DNA of 47,028 bases from Gallionellaceae bacterium. Its GTDB lineage: Bacteria > Pseudomonadota > Gammaproteobacteria > Burkholderiales > Gallionellaceae. The first letter of the stretch is position 1, and the number at the start of each line of letters is the position of its first letter. Of the stretch, positions 46,201-47,028 are shown piece after piece. Location of the stretch: positions 1 through 47,028 of the forward strand of contig SCUU01000109.1 of the NCBI GenBank assembly GCA_004297065.1, written 5' to 3'. The notes below the pieces were generated by a model that was not told the DNA's origin, made no database searches, and saw only the letters and a program-made list of their open reading frames with translations. The translations under genes and the position numbers were made by a program.

Positions 46201-46897
46201 GATGGCGGAGGTGCCGCGCTGGGGGCTGCGCGAGCAACTGCAAAATGAAAAAACCAGTCTGGGCTTCTATTTCAGCGGACACCCTTATCAGGAATTCGCC
46301 GCAGAGGTATCAAAGTTCGTGAAAATGCGCCTGGGCGATATAACCCCGCCAGCCCAGCAGCAGAACGGCCCCGGACGGCGCGCGGGCAAAGAGGTGTTGC
46401 TGGCGGGCATGGTGGCCGAAGTGCGCATCCAGCAAACGCGGCGCGGGCGCATGGCGATCATCAAGCTCGAAGACGGCAGCGCGCAACTCGAAGTCACCGC
46501 GTTCAACGAGCTCTACGAAGCCAGCCGCACTTGGATACGCGACGGCGAATTGCTGGTGGTCAGAGGCAAGGCCAGCTTCGACGAATATTCCGGCAGCATG
46601 CGCGTCACGGCGGAAGAGGTGTTCGACTTCGCCTCCGCGCGCGCCGCGTCCGCCAAACGTCTGGAAATTGCCTGCACCATCAAGGCCCCCGTGCGTATCC
46701 AGCAGTTGGCCGAGATATTAAAACCGTATTGCGGCGGCAAATGCCCGGTGGTGCTTTGCTATACCAACCTGATCGCCAGCGCCCCGTTGCGCCTGGGCGA
46801 AGCATGGCAGGTGACTTTGCCGGATATGCTGCTCAACGATTTGCGCGCGTTGCCGGGCACGGAGAATGTGCGGATCGTGTACGGGGACGCCGATTAA
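43274..46897 (+). CDS. dnaE: DNA polymerase III alpha subunit with a palindromic insert
   Basis: A replicative polymerase of about 1207 residues. The PHP domain starts PSFIHLRLHSEYSIADGIAR. Catalytic aspartates are in MPDFDVDFCQDGR (about 407-419). VGPGRGSGAGSLVAYCL, NVGMHAGGVLIAPG and GYGFNKSHSAAYALVSYQT mark the fingers and palm. A helix-hairpin-helix and an OB fold close the protein. At about residues 602-629 an in-frame insert, PSPQPSPGGGGSERS plus PLPTGEGLGVG, comes from two palindromes and lengthens the chain just before DVFNIETIPLDDK. The ATG at 43274 is preferred to a GTG three codons upstream because the family starts here. A TAAAAT box lies at 43241. Confidence 0.95.
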   Translation: MPSPSFIHLRLHSEYSIADGIARIGEAVAAARRDAMPALALTDLSNVFGLVKFYKEARGAGVKPIVGCDVFVTNDGDRDQPFRVLLLCQSNAGYLRLCELLTRAYLENQNRGRPELRKEWLKQGTDGLLALSGAHLGEVGMALLNGNAASARLIAGEWAGMFPGRFYLEVQRTGFAREEAHLRETVKLAAELALPVVATHPVQFLTIEDFKAHEARVCIAEGYVLNDKRRVRAFTAQQYFKTQAEMVELFADLPEALQNSVEIAKRCNLTLKLGKPHLPNFPTPNGESLDDFLRSEAERGLQERMKQLYPDAAVRAAKMPEYSERLEFEINTIIKMGFPGYFLIVADFIRWAKKYRDEKFPNGVPVGPGRGSGAGSLVAYCLLITDLDPLRYELLFERFLNPERVSMPDFDVDFCQDGRELVIQYVRRQYGEACVAQIATFGTMASKAVIRDVGRVMDFPYGLCDRLSKLVPLEGVKPVSLKKAREMEPEFNAIIASEEGVDELLELGERLEDLTRNVGMHAGGVLIAPGKLTDFCPLYCAEGGNAVDEKKSVSQFDKDDVEAVGLVKFDFLGLRTLTIIDWAVRYINALRNAKPVSESVPSPQPSPGGGGSERSPLPTGEGLGVGVSGGDVFNIETIPLDDKRSYDLLQRANTGAVFQLESQGMKKLIEKLQPSTFEDIVALVALYRPGPLESGMVEDFIARKHGKAKADYFHVDLETSLRPTYGVIVYQEQVMQIAQIIGGYTLGGADMLRRAMGKKKPEEMAEHRDIFVGGAVKRGIDDKLATRLFDLMEMFAGYGFNKSHSAAYALVSYQTAYLKAHYPASFMASTMSSDMDNTDKVHNFYADTLEQDVKILAPDINSSAFRFAPVDEKTIAYGLGAVKGTGENAINNILAARKDGPFLNLFDFCHRVDNRIVNRRAVEALIRAGAFDSINDHRAQLLATLDVALGSADQKARAANQNSLFGDDMGGAMPVAMAEVPRWGLREQLQNEKTSLGFYFSGHPYQEFAAEVSKFVKMRLGDITPPAQQQNGPGRRAGKEVLLAGMVAEVRIQQTRRGRMAIIKLEDGSAQLEVTAFNELYEASRTWIRDGELLVVRGKASFDEYSGSMRVTAEEVFDFASARAASAKRLEIACTIKAPVRIQQLAEILKPYCGGKCPVVLCYTNLIASAPLRLGEAWQVTLPDMLLNDLRALPGTENVRIVYGDAD
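45086..45139. repeat. Two GC-rich palindromes inside dnaE
   Basis: The first stem is CCCTCCCCC / GGGGGAGGG (45086-45106) and the second CCCCTC / GAGGGG (45117-45139), with AGCGAACGTT between. Trailing TAGGGGTGGGGGTGAGT matches the complement of the CCTCACCCC lead of other copies. The combined unit is a multiple of three bases and keeps the frame. Confidence 0.85.
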
Positions 46898-46922
46898 CCG
46901 GCGCGGTGCTGTCGCGGGTTTT

Positions 46923-47028
46923 TAGAATTGTCCGGTTTTGTAGCGCGCAATCTGTCCGGTTGTCATATTGCCCGAGGAGGGCGATATGAAGCCGACACAA
47001 GTGCTACAGGAGATACGGAAGATGAGAT
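46923..47028 (+). mobile_element. Left end of an insertion sequence (ISNCY-like), cut by the window
   Basis: After dnaE comes a region with a directly repeated TGTCCGGTT (46929-46937 and 46953-46961), 24 bases apart, as often seen at insertion-sequence ends where transposase binds. The transposase start follows. The exact left boundary cannot be fixed without the right end. Confidence 0.5.
46986..47028 (+). CDS. Start of an ISNCY-family transposase (partial)
   Basis: Only fourteen codons are present: MKPTQVLQEIRKMR. This is the usual beginning of ISNCY (IS1202-like) transposases, which continue into a helix-turn-helix of the LTQ-AA-LLGV type. GAGGAGGG stands before the ATG as a ribosome site. 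It continues beyond the window. Confidence 0.6.
   Translation, partial: MKPTQVLQEIRKMR

Noticed and set aside
46898-46923. Terminator after dnaE
   Set aside because: The possible stem is only about four base pairs before the T run, too weak to call.

Overview
The window looks like a chromosomal stretch of a GC-rich betaproteobacterium, most likely of the Nitrosomonadales/Gallionellaceae type. This is an inference from gene content: an MSHA-like pilus locus, a bioB-F-H-C-D cluster, and the ftsK-lolA-rarA-serS order. No ribosomal RNA is present to prove it.

Layout. 1-821: tail of an unidentified gene, then a BrnT/antitoxin pair on the minus strand whose toxin gene has an internal stop codon. 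822-1886: a PA0069-type radical SAM protein. 2091-8635: seven overlapping or closely spaced genes for the assembly platform of an MSHA-type pilus (mshI, a pilN-like gene, mshJ, K, L, M, N). The motor ATPase, platform protein and pilins are not here. 8766-9482: comF, convergent with mshN across a 141-bp hairpin element. 9543-15022: biotin synthesis (bioB, bioF, bioH, bioC, bioD; no bioA), with a DUF559 nuclease gene lodged between bioB and bioF. 15009-16377: SafE-like membrane protein and a Sco copper chaperone. 16543-19181: hybrid sensor kinase and LuxR-type regulator. 19153-22190: ftsK and lolA.

Two insertions split the conserved ftsK-lolA-rarA-serS block. Between lolA and rarA lies a defence-type island (22213-32710). 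It holds two DUF2130 gene fragments around a Schlafen/AlbA-type ATP-binding protein, a KTSC protein, an OLD-like ATPase/TOPRIM protein directly coupled to a D12-class adenine methylase, and a type III restriction set mod-rhuM-res joined by start/stop overlaps. Between rarA and serS lies a 5.1-kb segment bounded by a 23-bp direct repeat. It brought a foreign rarA 3' end, so the intact rarA is a hybrid and the displaced native 3' end survives as a decaying remnant at 38792. The segment carries a PepSY protein, two COG4705 membrane proteins, a lipoprotein and a two-component system. An FkbM methyltransferase, serS, an MltF-like transglycosylase, tRNA-Ser(CGA), a FliL-like protein and dnaE follow. 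The right edge enters the start of an ISNCY-like transposase.

The recurring theme is short palindromic DNA. At least thirteen GC-rich hairpins of one style occur, ten of them inside reading frames (DUF559 gene, bioF twice, bioH, the SafE-like gene, mod twice, dnaE twice). Longer inverted-repeat elements form the 3' ends of comF, bioH and a COG4705 gene. The DUF559 nuclease gene sits within such hairpins, which makes it a candidate partner of the repeats.
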